Source: Thermoleophilia bacterium (lineage in GTDB: Bacteria > Actinomycetota > Thermoleophilia > RBG-16-64-13). From it: a stretch of 64,000 nt of DNA. The position numbers were made by a program, and so were the translations under genes. Shown here piece by piece: positions 1 to 8,675 of this stretch. Each line of letters begins with the position of its first letter. The stretch's first letter is position 1. The stretch spans positions 2,128,822 to 2,192,821 of the forward strand of contig JAOSKU010000001.1 of the NCBI GenBank assembly GCA_027493445.1. The letters run 5' to 3'. Below the pieces are notes generated by a model that saw only the letters and a program-made list of their open reading frames with translations, had not been told where the DNA came from and made no database searches.

Positions 1-22
1 GACTCCGCGACTCCGTGAAGGG

Positions 23-415
23 CTAGCGCTTCGAGAACTGCGGGCGCTTGCGGGCCTTCTTCAGACCGGCCTTCTTGCGCTCGACCATGCGGGCGTCGCG
101 CGAGAGGTAACCCGCCTTCTTGACTTCGGTCCTGAGGTTGGGATCGGCCTCGACAAGGGCCCGCGCGATGCCGTGCTTGAGCGCACCCGCCTGGCCGGAC
201 TTGCCTCCGCCGTGCAGCAGGGCCACCACATCGTACCGGCCCTCGGTGCCCGTATCCACCAGGGGGGCGCGCGCCTGGATCAGATGGGCGCTGCGGTCGA
301 AGTACTCGTCGACCCGCTTGCCGTTCACGGTGATCGTGCCGGTACCAGGCATGATGCGCACCCGAGCCACGGAGGTCTTCCGTTTGCCCGTAGCGCCGTA
401 GCTCACTTCACCCAT
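23..415 (-). CDS. rpsI: 30S ribosomal protein S9
   Basis: S9 of the small subunit head; its C-terminal tail reaches the P-site tRNA. The 130-residue product has the S9 start [15 protein letters not shown] and the basic end [12 protein letters not shown], which is full length for the family. The ATG lies inside the last codons of rplM, a 13-base overlap, so the two are translationally coupled as in most bacteria. It is the last gene seen of the long minus-strand superoperon; its downstream side leaves the window. Confidence 0.97.
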   Translation of the reverse strand: MGEVSYGATGKRKTSVARVRIMPGTGTITVNGKRVDEYFDRSAHLIQARAPLVDTGTEGRYDVVALLHGGGKSGQAGALKHGIARALVEADPNLRTEVKKAGYLSRDARMVERKKAGLKKARKRPQFSKR

Positions 416-837
416 GTCATCTCCTCGGGCCGCTGCGCCGCATGGGGGTGCGCCGCACTCGTGTAGATCTTCAGCTTGCTCAGCTGCTTGGCGGCGAGGC
501 GGTTCTTGGGGAGCATACCCTTGACCGCGATGCGCACCACCTCCTTGGGACGCGTCGCCAGCATCTGGTCGAGCGTGCGCACCTTCAGCCCCCCGGGCCG
601 GCCGGAATGGCGATAGTACTTCTTCTGAAGCAGCTTGTTGCCGGTGACGCTCACCTTGTCGGCATTCACCACAACGACGAAGTCACCGGTGTCGACGTGA
701 GCGGTGTACTGGGGCTTGTTCTTGCCGCGGAGCACGACCGCGATCTGCGTGGCGAGCCGCCCGAGGTTCTTTCCCTCGGCGTCGACGACCCACCATTTGC
801 GTTCGACTTCGCCGGGTTTTGCCGAATAGGTCTTCAC
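403..837 (-). CDS. rplM: 50S ribosomal protein L13
   Basis: L13, an early-assembling large-subunit protein, 144 residues. I place the start at a GTG at 837 because AAGGAGGT sits just upstream (841-848) and the product then begins [20 protein letters not shown], the usual L13 N-terminus; the longer open frame upstream runs into a repeat element and is not coding. The family signatures WYVVDAEG-like start and HSGRPGG are present. It overlaps rpsI by 13 bases. Confidence 0.96.
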   Translation of the reverse strand: MKTYSAKPGEVERKWWVVDAEGKNLGRLATQIAVVLRGKNKPQYTAHVDTGDFVVVVNADKVSVTGNKLLQKKYYRHSGRPGGLKVRTLDQMLATRPKEVVRIAVKGMLPKNRLAAKQLSKLKIYTSAAHPHAAQRPEEMTWVK

Positions 838-851
838 ACTACCTCCTTGAG

Positions 852-1008
852 GGCTCGCTTCAAAACGAAGCCCCGGCCGCCCCGGCCGCACTGCGCAGGC
901 CGATGCGGTGTCCTCGGTTGCGTCCGCAGCCTCGGGCCACGCCCGCTCCCTGCGTCCTTGCCTCGCCCGCGCCCATCGCACCCTGAGGCGAGGCGTCATT
1001 CTCTGAGT
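852..1008. repeat. Dispersed inverted-repeat element, copy 1
   Basis: Copy of the roughly 160-bp family described in the findings. The left end reads GCTCGCTTCAAAACGAAGCC and the right end contains GGCGAGGCGTCATTCT, the complementary arm. It fills the gap between truA and the rplM ribosome-binding site. This copy is more diverged than the tandem copies at 7223 and its central hairpin is less regular. No reading frame. Confidence 0.8.
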
Positions 1009-1044
1009 CGCAGCCGGTGATGATAGAGGACGCCCCAAGAGGTG

Positions 1045-1803
1045 TCAAGCGGCTCCCGAGCCGCGCTCGGCCGGGTATCGGATCCGCCACAAGAACAGGC
1101 CGTGCGGCGGAGCCGTAGGCCCAGCCGCCTCCCGCGCCGCTCCTTCCAGAAGCCAGGCCATGGACCCGGGCTCCGAGCGCCCCGCGGCGATCTCCACCAT
1201 GGTCCCCACCAGCGAGCGCACCATATGTCGCAAGAACGACTGCGCCTCGATCTCCAGCCATACGAGCGGACCCCGGCATCTCCAGCGGCAGGCGTGAACA
1301 GTGCGCGCGAACAGGATGTGTTCGGTCTCGGTGGGGGTGAAGGCTTTGAAATCGTGCCGGCCGGGCACCAAAGCGGCCGCCGCCTGCAGGCGGGCGAAGT
1401 CGATCTCGCCGGGGACGTGCCACACGAACCGGCGCCGGAACGGGTCGGCGGCGGCACCCCGCCAGATGAAGTACCGGTAACTGCGGGCAAGGGCGTCTCG
1501 ACGGGCGTCGAATCCTCCAGGCATGGGGCACAGACCGGTTACCGCCAGCCCCGGCGGAGTGAGGGAGTTCAGAGAGCGCACCAAAGGGGCCACACCCAGG
1601 CCCCGGGGAAGCTCCAGGCTCACCACTTGCCGTCGCGCGTGCACCCCGGTATCCGTCCGGCCGGCAACGGTCAGCCGCGGCGTCTCTCGCAGAAGGATGG
1701 TGAAGGCCGTCTCCAAAGCACCCTCCACCGTCTCCAGGCCGGGCTGCTTGGCCCACCCGTGGAAGTCCGAGCCGTCGTACTGCAGGTCGAGCCGGTATGC
1801 CAT
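1045..1803 (-). CDS. truA: tRNA pseudouridine(38-40) synthase TruA
   Basis: Converts uridines 38-40 of the tRNA anticodon arm to pseudouridine. The 252-residue product starts MAYRLDLQYDGSDFHGWAKQ, has the catalytic Asp at about residue 51 in AGRTDTGVHA, and the conserved FLRHMVRSLVGTM near the end. The longer upstream frame reaches into ecfT and is rejected. AGGGAG lies just before this ATG. It stands between ecfT and rplM, the normal actinobacterial and firmicute order. Confidence 0.94.
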   Translation of the reverse strand: MAYRLDLQYDGSDFHGWAKQPGLETVEGALETAFTILLRETPRLTVAGRTDTGVHARRQVVSLELPRGLGVAPLVRSLNSLTPPGLAVTGLCPMPGGFDARRDALARSYRYFIWRGAAADPFRRRFVWHVPGEIDFARLQAAAALVPGRHDFKAFTPTETEHILFARTVHACRWRCRGPLVWLEIEAQSFLRHMVRSLVGTMVEIAAGRSEPGSMAWLLEGAAREAAGPTAPPHGLFLWRIRYPAERGSGAA

Positions 1804-1810
1804 CTGCTCC

Positions 1811-1873
1811 CTAGGAGGCTGTTGAAGATCGAAGCCTTGGCCCCCAGAACGCACTGGACGGCGCGATGCGGCG
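1811..1873. repeat. Truncated end of a dispersed inverted-repeat element
   Basis: Begins CTAGGAGGCTGTTGAA and continues with the family's GAAGCCTTGGCC and GCACTGG...CGATGCGGCG blocks, then stops at the ecfT stop codon. The start matches the outer ends of the larger elements at 47,974 and 56,678 (CAGGCTG type). Only about 60 bp remain, so this is a deletion derivative. It occupies the whole gap between truA and ecfT. Confidence 0.7.
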
Positions 1874-1874
1874 C

Positions 1875-2690
1875 TCACGGGCCCCACCAGCGCCCGGCCG
1901 AGAGAGCCAGTCCGAGCCAGCCCGCGGCCACACCCAGCCCCACGACGTCGCGAAGGCCGGCCCGCAGCTCCCGGTAGCGCGTGCGCCCTCGACCTCCGTG
2001 GTAGCAGCGGCTGGCCATCGCCACCGCCAGATCGTCCGCGTGACGGAAGCTCAGGACGAAGAGCGGCACCACCAAAGGCATGACCCCCTGCGCCAGCCGC
2101 CATGGATTCCGCACCGAGAGGTCCACCCCTCGGGCACGTTGCGCCCGCAACAGATCGTCAGCCTCGCGCAGGAGAGTGGGGATGTAGCGTAAGGCGATGG
2201 TCACCATGAGCGCGATCTCGTACGCCGGGACTCCCACCCGCGCCAGCGGGCGCAGGAACCACTCTAGGGCGTCCGTGAGGGAGACGGGGCTCGTGGTTGC
2301 CGTCAGGACGACGCTCGAGAGGAGAAGGAGGGCCAGGCGAAAGGTGAGGAAGCCACCCTGATCCAGCCCCTCGCGCGTGATCGAGAACGGCCCCACAGTG
2401 ACGAGCGCCTTCCCAGGGAGGCTCAGGGCCTGAACAAGAAAGGTGAAGGCGATCAACACTAGGAGCGGTCGCAGACCGCGGCCCACGTAGCGGGCGGGCA
2501 GACCCCCCGCCACGAAGAGGCCGGCGAGCCCGATCGCCATCAGGCTCAGGCCCGGCCACCCGCCTACCAGGAAGAGCCCGATTGCGTAGGCGAACGAGGT
2601 GGCCAGCTTGAACCGGGGATCGACCCGATGGACGGCCGAGTCTCCGGGCACGTACTGGCCCATGGCCAGCGTCAGGAGCGATCCGCTCAC
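1875..2690 (-). CDS. ecfT: Energy-coupling factor transporter transmembrane protein EcfT
   Basis: Membrane scaffold that joins the two ABC ATPases of an ECF vitamin transporter to interchangeable substrate-binding S proteins. 271 residues with about five hydrophobic segments, and the CbiQ/EcfT features HRVDPRFKL near the N-terminus and a coupling-helix stretch ending in AQRARG. The GTG start overlaps the end of the preceding ATPase gene by four bases (GTGA), so it is coupled to it. No S component is in the window, so the substrate cannot be named. Confidence 0.93.
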   Translation of the reverse strand: MSGSLLTLAMGQYVPGDSAVHRVDPRFKLATSFAYAIGLFLVGGWPGLSLMAIGLAGLFVAGGLPARYVGRGLRPLLVLIAFTFLVQALSLPGKALVTVGPFSITREGLDQGGFLTFRLALLLLSSVVLTATTSPVSLTDALEWFLRPLARVGVPAYEIALMVTIALRYIPTLLREADDLLRAQRARGVDLSVRNPWRLAQGVMPLVVPLFVLSFRHADDLAVAMASRCYHGGRGRTRYRELRAGLRDVVGLGVAAGWLGLALSAGRWWGP

Positions 2691-3651
2691 GCCACCCGCT
2701 CCCGAGCGCGAAGCCAGTCGGCCAAGGCTCCGGCCGTCACCGGCCGGCTGCCGCTGGCTCCCAGGCGCCCGGCCACACGGGCGGCCAGCGGAGGCCTGAG
2801 TCCCGCCCGAGACAGCAGCTGTTCGTCGCCCAGGATCCGGTCGGCCGGGCCTTCCGCCAAAATGGCTCCACCGGCCATGAGGACCACCCGCTGGGCGAGC
2901 TCGGCCACCTCGTCCATGTCATGCGACGTGAACACCAGGGTTCGGCCCCCTCCGCACTCCGCGCTGGTGCGCGCTCCTCCGACGGGCGAATACTCCAGCA
3001 TGCCGGCGTCCCCCGCAGCGGTGTCCGCCCGGGCCGCGCCGACCCATCTGGCCAGCAGACCCATCAGCCGGACCCGCCCGTCAGGGTCCAGACCGGCGCC
3101 GGGCTCGTCGAGGATCAGCACCCGGGGCTCGAGAGCAAGGATCCCGGCCAGAGCCACCCGCCGGCGCTCGCCCATGGAGAGCCCGTGGGGCGAGCGATCG
3201 CGGAACAACTCAGGATCCAGGCCGGTGGTTCGCAAGGCGGCGTCGATCCGCCGCCGGAGAGCCTCCCCCTCAGCCCGCGGAGCTTGGGGGCCACGCCTAC
3301 GTCTTCCTCCACCGTGGCGCAGAAGAGCTGGATCTCAGCCCGCTGAAAGACCATGCCCACTTCACCGCTCAGAGGCCGCAGCCGCCCCTTGAAGGACACC
3401 TCTCCCGCGCTGGGCTTCAAGAGACCCGCGCACACCTGGAGCAACGAGCTCTTCCCCGCGGCCGTCGGGCCCACCACTGCCGTCACCAAGCCCTCGCGCA
3501 GGGTCAGGTCGGCTCCGTCGAGAGCAACCCGGGCGAACGGCGCCCCCTCGGCGTAGACCAGACGGACCCCCCGCAAGGCAACGAACTCGGGGTCGGCGGC
3601 GACGGCTGGAGATTCCCCCTCCACTGTGAAGGTCCGCCGGCCCAAACCCAC
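2687..3651 (-). CDS. ecfA2: ECF transporter ATPase, second subunit (frame broken once)
   Basis: Second ATPase of the ECF module. The first part has the Walker A loop GPTAAGKSS and Q-loop VFQRAEIQLF; the second part has a signature-like LSMGERRRVALAG, Walker B RVLILDEP and the H-loop TSHDMDE. The two parts lie in different frames that meet at a run of five C at 3265-3269; one more C rejoins them as ...KLRGLRGEALRRRIDAAL. The Walker A and signature are both slightly off consensus. There is an odd glycine-rich insert of about 30 residues between Walker B and the H-loop. The N-terminus overlaps the end of the ecfA1 frame by 148 bases, so the true start is unsure. Confidence 0.8.
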
Positions 3652-4610
3652 AGCTTCGGCGGCTCCGGCTCGGGTCGCCCCCTCCGCAAAGAGGCGGGCG
3701 GTCGCCCGTCGAACACCGTCACCACCTTCGCGAGCTCCGCCACCAACTCGTCCTCGGTCAGGGGCTTCATGCCGGCTCCGGGCACCGCTTCGCCATCCGG
3801 CGCCGGCGCCGGAAAGCCGCGGCGGGAGAGCTCCTCGGCCAGTCCAAGCGCCGCCGGCACCCCCAGGGGCAGCCGGCTCGCCCGTGACCGGAAGAAAGGA
3901 TATACGGCGCCGTCGTAAACGACCCGGCCCCCATCAAGCGCCACCAGGCGGTCGGCAGGCAGAGCCTCGTCCATGTGCTGAGTGATGAGGACTACCGCCA
4001 CCCCCCGGCTGGCCGACCGGCGCACCCATGCCAGCGCCTCCTCGCGGCCTCTCGGGTCGAGCATCGAAGTAGGTTCGTCGAGGATCAGCACCCGGGGCTC
4101 GAGCGCCAGGACTCCCGCCAGGGCCAGACGCTGCTTCTGTCCTCCGGAGAGCAGATGGGGCTCGGTGCGCTCCTCACCGGTCAGGCCCATCTCCGCCAGC
4201 GCCTCGCCGACCCGGCGTCGCATGGTCTCGCGGGGCACACCCAGGTTCTCCAGGCCGAAGGCCACGTCGTCCTCGACCGAGGCGGCCACGATCTGGTTCT
4301 CGGGGTCTTGAAAGAGTAGCCCCACGCGGGCGCGCACCTGCCACAGGTGATCGGACGCACGGGTGTCGAAGCCGCCCACGAGCACCCGACCCTTCTGCGG
4401 TCGCAGCAGACCGTTTGCCAGGTGCGCGAGAGTGCTCTTGCCCGAGCCGTTCCCTCCTACGAGAGCAAGCCACTCTCCAGGAGCGACCTCCAGGTCGAGA
4501 TCAACGAGGGCGGGCCGCCCGGCACCCCGGTAGGTGAATGAAACCCCCTCGAAGCGCAACGCCGGGGCCGATCCGGCCCCGGCGCCACCTTGCACCCCTG
4601 TGCTGCTCAC
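3504..4610 (-). CDS. ecfA1: ECF transporter ATPase, first subunit
   Basis: First ATPase of the ECF module, with all ABC motifs intact: Walker A GGNGSGKST, Q-loop FQDPENQ, signature LSGGQKQRLALAG, Walker B VLILDEPTSMLD, H-loop ITQHMDEA. I use the GTG at 4610 because everything upstream is repeat sequence. Usual EcfA1 proteins end soon after the PLTEDELVAELAK stretch near base 3730, but here the frame stays open into ecfA2 for another 70 low-plausibility residues. Either the natural stop is lost to an indel or the two ATPases are meant to be one double-cassette protein. Confidence 0.85.
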   Translation of the reverse strand: MSSTGVQGGAGAGSAPALRFEGVSFTYRGAGRPALVDLDLEVAPGEWLALVGGNGSGKSTLAHLANGLLRPQKGRVLVGGFDTRASDHLWQVRARVGLLFQDPENQIVAASVEDDVAFGLENLGVPRETMRRRVGEALAEMGLTGEERTEPHLLSGGQKQRLALAGVLALEPRVLILDEPTSMLDPRGREEALAWVRRSASRGVAVVLITQHMDEALPADRLVALDGGRVVYDGAVYPFFRSRASRLPLGVPAALGLAEELSRRGFPAPAPDGEAVPGAGMKPLTEDELVAELAKVVTVFDGRPPASLRRGRPEPEPPKLWVWAGGPSQWRGNLQPSPPTPSSLPCGGSVWSTPRGRRSPGLLSTEPT

Positions 4611-4621
4611 AAGAAACCCTC

Positions 4622-4791
4622 TTGAGCTCGTCTCAAAACGAAGCCCCGGCCGTCGCGGCCGCACTGGGCGGGCCGGTGCGGTGTCCTCGGTTGCGTCCGC
4701 AGCCTCCGGCTACGCCCGCTCCCTGGGTCCTTGCCTCGCCCGCACCCTTCGCACCCTGGCGGCGAGGCGTCATTCTGAGACAAGCTCCTAG
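4622..4791. repeat. Dispersed inverted-repeat element, copy between rplQ and ecfA1
   Basis: Left arm GAGCTCGTCTCAAAACGAAG, right arm (read in reverse complement) GGAGCTTGTCTCAGAATGAC. The right edge ends at CTAG, 4788-4791, which is also the TAG stop codon of rplQ on the minus strand. The central GCAGCCTCCGGCTACGCC still forms a short hairpin. Confidence 0.82.
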
Positions 4792-5138
4792 ACCAGCTCC
4801 AGGTACACCATCTCGGCCGCATCGCCGGGACGCGGGCCCATCTTCAAGATGCGCGTGTACCCGCCGGGTCGGTCCGCATACCGGGGAGCGATCTCGTTGA
4901 AGAGACTGTACGAGATCTTCTTGTTCCGCAGCAGGCTGATCACCTGACGGCGGGAGTGAAGATCTCCCGCCTTGCCCATGGTGATGACCTTCTCGACCAG
5001 AGGCTTGACCTCTTTGGCCTTGGCCTCCGTCGTCCTGACACGTCCGTGCTCCAGCACAGAGCAGGCGAGGTTCGCCAGCATCTGCCGGCGATGGTCCGGC
5101 TGCAGGCCGAACCGCCTACCTTTTCTCTGGTGCCTCAC
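4788..5138 (-). CDS. rplQ: 50S ribosomal protein L17
   Basis: L17 lies at the exit-tunnel side of the large subunit. From the GTG at 5138 the product is 116 residues and starts MRHQRKGRRFGLQPDHRRQM, the usual L17 N-terminus; the frame upstream overlaps rpoA. GAGGAG inside the end of rpoA serves as ribosome-binding site, with one base between the rpoA stop and this start. Its own stop codon falls in the CTAG edge of the adjoining repeat element. Confidence 0.95.
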   Translation of the reverse strand: MRHQRKGRRFGLQPDHRRQMLANLACSVLEHGRVRTTEAKAKEVKPLVEKVITMGKAGDLHSRRQVISLLRNKKISYSLFNEIAPRYADRPGGYTRILKMGPRPGDAAEMVYLELV

Positions 5139-5139
5139 T

Positions 5140-6084
5140 CTATTCTCCTCTGAGCTTGAGATTCCGCTCGGCGAGGCGCTCGCGCACCTCTTCGATGCTC
5201 TTCTTGCCGAAATTGGGAATGTTGAGCAGCTCGGCCTCGGTGCGTGAGACAAGCTCGCCCACCGTCTCGATACCTTCGCGCTTCAAACAGTTGTAGGAGC
5301 GCACACCGAGCTCCAGCTCCTCGATCAGCATATCGTTCCGCTGCGAACCGGCGGAGAGAGCCGGCGGAAACGCGGGCTCGAGCTCCTCGGGGGCGCGCAG
5401 ATGGTCCTCGTCGGCGAAGATCCTCAGATTGTCGATCAACAGGTTCGCCGCCTGAGCCATCGCCTCGCGGGGATCCAGGGCGCCGTTGGTCTCGACCTCG
5501 AGGGTGAGCTTGTCGAAGTCGGTACGCTGGCCCACCCGGGCCGCCTCGACCTTGTACGAGACGCGTACCACCGGCGAGAAGATGGAGTCGATGGGGATCA
5601 CGCCGATCACCGTCTCCTCGCGCTTGTTGTCGTCGGCCGAAACGTATCCTCGGCCCCTCCGCACCCACAGCACCATCTCCAATCGAGCGCCGTCCTCGAG
5701 GGTGGCGATGGGGGCCCCGGGGTTGACGATCTCCAGGTTGGCGGTGGCCGCGATGTCGCCAGCGGCGACCACGCCGGGGCCTTCCTTGACAAGCTCCACG
5801 TCGATCTCGGGATCCTCACCATGAAGGACGAAAACCACCTTCTTCAGGTTCAGGATGATGTCGGTGACATCCTCCTTGACGCCCGGGATGGTGGAGAATT
5901 CGTGGGCCACCCCATCGACCTTGATGGCCGAAATAGCCGCGCCGTCCAGAGACGACAGCAACACCCGCCGCAGCGAGTTGCCGAACGTATGCCCGAATCC
6001 CCGATCAAGTGGCTCCACGACGAAGATGCCGTGGTTCTCACTTACTTCTTCCAAAGTGATCTTTGGGGAGTGAAAGTCTAGCAA
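5140..6084 (-). CDS. rpoA: DNA-directed RNA polymerase subunit alpha
   Basis: Assembly platform of RNA polymerase; the dimer binds beta and beta', and the C-terminal domain contacts UP elements and activators. 314 residues: N-terminal domain with GFGHTFGNSLRRVLLSSL, linker rich in acid and proline around residue 235, then a C-terminal domain with VRSYNCLKREGIETVGEL and the PNFGKKSIEEV helix, so the DNA-contacting Arg and Asn are kept. It lies between rpsD and rplQ. A diverged relative of this C-terminal domain is found at the end of beta' in this window. Confidence 0.97.
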   Translation of the reverse strand: MLDFHSPKITLEEVSENHGIFVVEPLDRGFGHTFGNSLRRVLLSSLDGAAISAIKVDGVAHEFSTIPGVKEDVTDIILNLKKVVFVLHGEDPEIDVELVKEGPGVVAAGDIAATANLEIVNPGAPIATLEDGARLEMVLWVRRGRGYVSADDNKREETVIGVIPIDSIFSPVVRVSYKVEAARVGQRTDFDKLTLEVETNGALDPREAMAQAANLLIDNLRIFADEDHLRAPEELEPAFPPALSAGSQRNDMLIEELELGVRSYNCLKREGIETVGELVSRTEAELLNIPNFGKKSIEEVRERLAERNLKLRGE

Positions 6085-6148
6085 TCAATCCTCCTACGTC
6101 CATGACCGGCGGCTCGTCCGCCGGACATGGTCTGTGCTCGCCGGCCGC

Positions 6149-6775
6149 CTACTTCGAGTAGAGCTCGATGATGAGCTGCTCCTGAACGGGGACGTCGATA
6201 TCCTCACGTTCGGGCAGGCGAAGCACCTTGCCCGTCAGGTTGTCGTGGTCGGCCTGCAGCCACGGCGGCACCGAAGCCGTCAGGTCGGTGGCGTCTTCGA
6301 CCACGTTGCGCAGTCCTTCCGCCGTCGCATTCACCGTGATGATGTCGTCGGGACGCACTCGGAACGACGGGATGTCCACCCGCTTGCCGTTCACGAAGAA
6401 ATGACCGTGCCGGATGAGCTGCCGGGCCTGGCGGCGCGAGGCGCCGAATCCCAGACGGCAGACCACGTTGTCCAGCCGCAGCTCGAGCAGGCGCAGTAGG
6501 TTCGCGCCCGTGATTCCGGGTTGCCGGTTGGCCAACTCGTAGTAGTTGTGGAACTGCTTCTCCAGCAGGCCGTAGTACCGTCTGGCTTTCTGCTTCTCAC
6601 GCAGCTGCATCAGATACTCGGACTGCTTGCGGCGCCGACCCCGGCCGTGTTCTCCCGGCGGGTAGCCACGCCTGTCGATTGCGCACTTGTCTGTGAAGCA
6701 ACGCTCGCCCTTCAGGAACAGCTTCAGGCCTTCGCGGCGGCATTGCTTGCACTGCGCAGAGGTGTCTCGTGCCAT
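6149..6775 (-). CDS. rpsD: 30S ribosomal protein S4 (zinc-type)
   Basis: Primary 16S rRNA-binding protein that also helps hold translational fidelity. 208 residues. The N-terminus has four cysteines (9, 12, 26, 31) in a zinc-finger arrangement, the C+ form of S4. The S4 RNA-binding domain is seen around residues 95-155 ([33 protein letters not shown]). GGAGAGA lies nine bases before the ATG. Follows rpsK in the alpha operon. Confidence 0.97.
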   Translation of the reverse strand: MARDTSAQCKQCRREGLKLFLKGERCFTDKCAIDRRGYPPGEHGRGRRRKQSEYLMQLREKQKARRYYGLLEKQFHNYYELANRQPGITGANLLRLLELRLDNVVCRLGFGASRRQARQLIRHGHFFVNGKRVDIPSFRVRPDDIITVNATAEGLRNVVEDATDLTASVPPWLQADHDNLTGKVLRLPEREDIDVPVQEQLIIELYSK

Positions 6776-6793
6776 ATTCGATCTCTCTCCGAC

Positions 6794-7198
6794 CTAGACC
6801 CGACGCCGTTTCTTGGGACGGCAGCCGTTGTGCGGGGCCGGGGTCATATCCTTGACGCCCATGACGTCCAGACCGGCGGCCTGCAGCGAGCGGATGGCCG
6901 TCTCCCGGCCGCTTCCCGGCCCCTTCACGAAGACATCGACCTTCTGCAGGCCGTGCTCCATGCCAGCGCGTGCGGCCTTCTCGGCCGTCACCTGGGCGGC
7001 GAAGGGCGTGGACTTGCGCGAGCCCTTGAAGCCGGCGGCACCGGCGCTGGCCCAGGCAAGCACGTTCCCTTCCTTGTCGGTCAGGGTCACCGTGGTATTG
7101 TTGAACGAGGTCTTGATGTACGCGTTGCCGATAGCGATGTTCTTGCGGACCTTGCGCCGCCGAGTACGCGTGGCGCCGCGTTTCACGGGTTTTGCCAT
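6794..7198 (-). CDS. rpsK: 30S ribosomal protein S11
   Basis: Platform protein of the small subunit near the E-site. 134 residues, ending in the conserved [11 protein letters not shown], with [17 protein letters not shown] and [14 protein letters not shown] motifs. An N-terminal basic run [11 protein letters not shown] is typical. GGAGAGAGG precedes the ATG. Unusually, 456 bases separate it from rpsM; that gap is filled with tandem repeat elements. Confidence 0.97.
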   Translation of the reverse strand: MAKPVKRGATRTRRRKVRKNIAIGNAYIKTSFNNTTVTLTDKEGNVLAWASAGAAGFKGSRKSTPFAAQVTAEKAARAGMEHGLQKVDVFVKGPGSGRETAIRSLQAAGLDVMGVKDMTPAPHNGCRPKKRRRV

Positions 7199-7222
7199 GA
7201 ACCTCTCTCCGTCCTTACCTTG

Positions 7223-7631
7223 GAGCTCGTTTCAAAACGAAGCCTTGGCCGCCGCGGCCGCACTGGGCGGCCCGATGCGGTGTCCTCCGTCGCGCCCGTA
7301 GCGCTGCTACGAACGCTCCCTGCGTCCTTGCCTCCCGCACGCCCATCGCACCCTGGCGGCGAAGCGTCATTCCGAACCGAGCTCGGGAGCTCGTTTCAAA
7401 ACGAAGCCTTGGCCGCCGCGGCCGCACTGGGCGGCCCGATGCGGTGTCCTCCGTCGCGCCCGTAGCGCTGCTACGAACGCTCCCTGCGTCCTTGCCTCCC
7501 GCACGCCCATCGCACCCTGGCGGCGAAGCGTCATTCCGAACCGAGCTCGGGAGCTCGTTTCAAAACGAAGCCTTGGCCGCCGCGGCCGCACTGGGCGGCC
7601 CGATGCGGTGTCCTCCGTCGCGCCCGTAGCT
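7223..7631. repeat. Tandem array of dispersed inverted-repeat elements (2.5 copies, 164-bp period)
   Basis: Copies start at 7223, 7387 and 7551, exactly 164 bases apart, and the first two look identical over their length. Each runs from GAGCTCGTTTCAAAACGAAG to CATTCCGAACCGAGCTC; neighbouring copies are separated by CGGG. The third copy is cut at 7631 within the central hairpin. The array fills the rpsK-rpsM gap, so the operon transcript must read through it. Short open frames inside it are repeat shadows. Confidence 0.92.
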
Positions 7632-7654
7632 TCACTACGTGCACGCCGGGCGGC

Positions 7655-8029
7655 TCACTTGGCCTTCTTCTTGACGCCCACGGTAGGCTTATGACCCTTA
7701 CGCACGCGGGCGTTCGTTTTCGTGCGCTGCCCGCGCACCGGCAGGCCTCGCCGGTGACGGATGCCGCGATAGCAGCCGATCTCCATCAGCCGCTTGATGT
7801 TCTGGCCGCGCTCCCTTCGAAGATCGCCCTCTACCACTACGTTGTCTTCGATGAAGCCGCGCAGGCGTATCTCCTCGTCCTCGGTCAGATCCTTGACATA
7901 CGTGTCCGGGCTGACGCCGACCGCGGACAGGATCCGGTTGGAGGTGGACCGGCCGATGCCGTAAACGTACGTGAGGCCGATCTCTACCCGTTTCTCACGC
8001 GGGAGCGTGACTCCAGCGATCCGTGCCAT
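7655..8029 (-). CDS. rpsM: 30S ribosomal protein S13
   Basis: Head protein that bridges to the large subunit and contacts P-site tRNA. 124 residues starting [20 protein letters not shown], with the helix-two-turn-helix region and the end [30 protein letters not shown] lies just before the ATG. It follows rpmJ by 12 bases and is the first ribosomal gene of the alpha cluster. Confidence 0.97.
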   Translation of the reverse strand: MARIAGVTLPREKRVEIGLTYVYGIGRSTSNRILSAVGVSPDTYVKDLTEDEEIRLRGFIEDNVVVEGDLRRERGQNIKRLMEIGCYRGIRHRRGLPVRGQRTKTNARVRKGHKPTVGVKKKAK

Positions 8030-8041
8030 GCCTTCTCCTGC

Positions 8042-8155
8042 CTAGCCCTGCCGTTGCTTGTGGCGCGGGTTCTGGCAAATGACCAGCACCGTGCCCCGAC
8101 GGCGGATTACCTTGCACTTCTCGCACATCGGCTTGACCGACGCTCTGACTTTCAT
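8042..8155 (-). CDS. rpmJ: 50S ribosomal protein L36
   Basis: Small zinc-ribbon protein of the large subunit, 37 residues, read by hand between infA and rpsM. The product starts [20 protein letters not shown] and has the ligands C11, C14, C27 and H32 (CEKC ... [11 protein letters not shown]), the zinc-binding (C+) form. Length and position after infA are those expected. Confidence 0.95.
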   Translation of the reverse strand: MKVRASVKPMCEKCKVIRRRGTVLVICQNPRHKQRQG

Positions 8156-8312
8156 TCTCGTGTCAACCTCTCGCTCACCCCCGCGGAGTCGTCCGCAGGC
8201 TGTCGTCGTGTCGCTGACTGCCGATCACATCTATCCACCGACCAGGGTCGCGACGCAGCCGCGCCCGGAAACGTACCCCGTTCCCGGGAGGACCCTGTCC
8301 GGGTCGTGCACA

Positions 8313-8332
8313 GCTCCCGGGCTATCGGGAGC
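8313..8332. other. Hairpin in the infA-rpmJ gap
   Basis: GCTCCCG and CGGGAGC pair across a six-base loop. It has no run of T on either strand, so it is not a clear intrinsic terminator. The 224-base gap between infA and rpmJ otherwise holds nothing I recognise. Confidence 0.4.
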
Positions 8333-8379
8333 CGAGTGTATCCAGATTCCACCCGCCACCGCGGCGGAGTACGGCCGAC

Positions 8380-8601
8380 CTACTTGAAGCGGTAGGTGAT
8401 GCGGCCGCGGCTGAGGTCGTACGGGGACAGCTCAACCTTGACCCGGTCCCCGGGGAGGATGCGGATGTAGTTCATGCGCATCTTGCCCGAGATGTGAGCC
8501 AAGACCTCGTGATCGTTGTCCAGTCTCACCCGGAACATAGTGTTGGGCAGGGCCTCCACGACCTCGCCCTCGAGCTCTATCGCATCTTCTTTAGGAGACA
8601 C
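8380..8601 (-). CDS. infA: Translation initiation factor IF-1
   Basis: Binds the 30S A-site with IF-2 and IF-3 during initiation. From the GTG at 8601 the product is 73 residues and starts [20 protein letters not shown], matching the family start; it contains [20 protein letters not shown] and ends GRITYRFK. The longer frame upstream adds 18 residues not found in IF-1. It lies between map and rpmJ, the standard place. Confidence 0.95.
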   Translation of the reverse strand: MSPKEDAIELEGEVVEALPNTMFRVRLDNDHEVLAHISGKMRMNYIRILPGDRVKVELSPYDLSRGRITYRFK

Positions 8602-8645
8602 AGTCCCTCGAACACCCCGTTTCTCGTGTCGAACATCGGCCAGCA

Positions 8646-8651
8646 ATGTTA
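8646..8651 (-). promoter_or_regulatory. Possible extended -10 promoter for infA-rpmJ-rpsMKD
   Basis: On the minus strand TGCTAACAT has an extended -10 form (TGN plus TAACAT) about 45 bases before the infA start. No good -35 is placed 17 bases upstream; TTGACT is present but too far. Offered as a weak candidate for an internal operon promoter. Confidence 0.3.
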
Positions 8652-8675
8652 GCACACCCCTCGCTTCACCGGCGG

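Noticed and set aside
860..1038. Extended rplM start and other short open frames inside repeat copies, such as those starting [14 protein letters not shown].
   Set aside because: The same peptide recurs at each repeat copy, follows the repeat and not any gene, and lacks ribosome-binding sites.
7223..7631. CRISPR-like array, because of the regular repeats.
   Set aside because: The period is 164 bp with identical units and no unique spacers; no cas genes are near.
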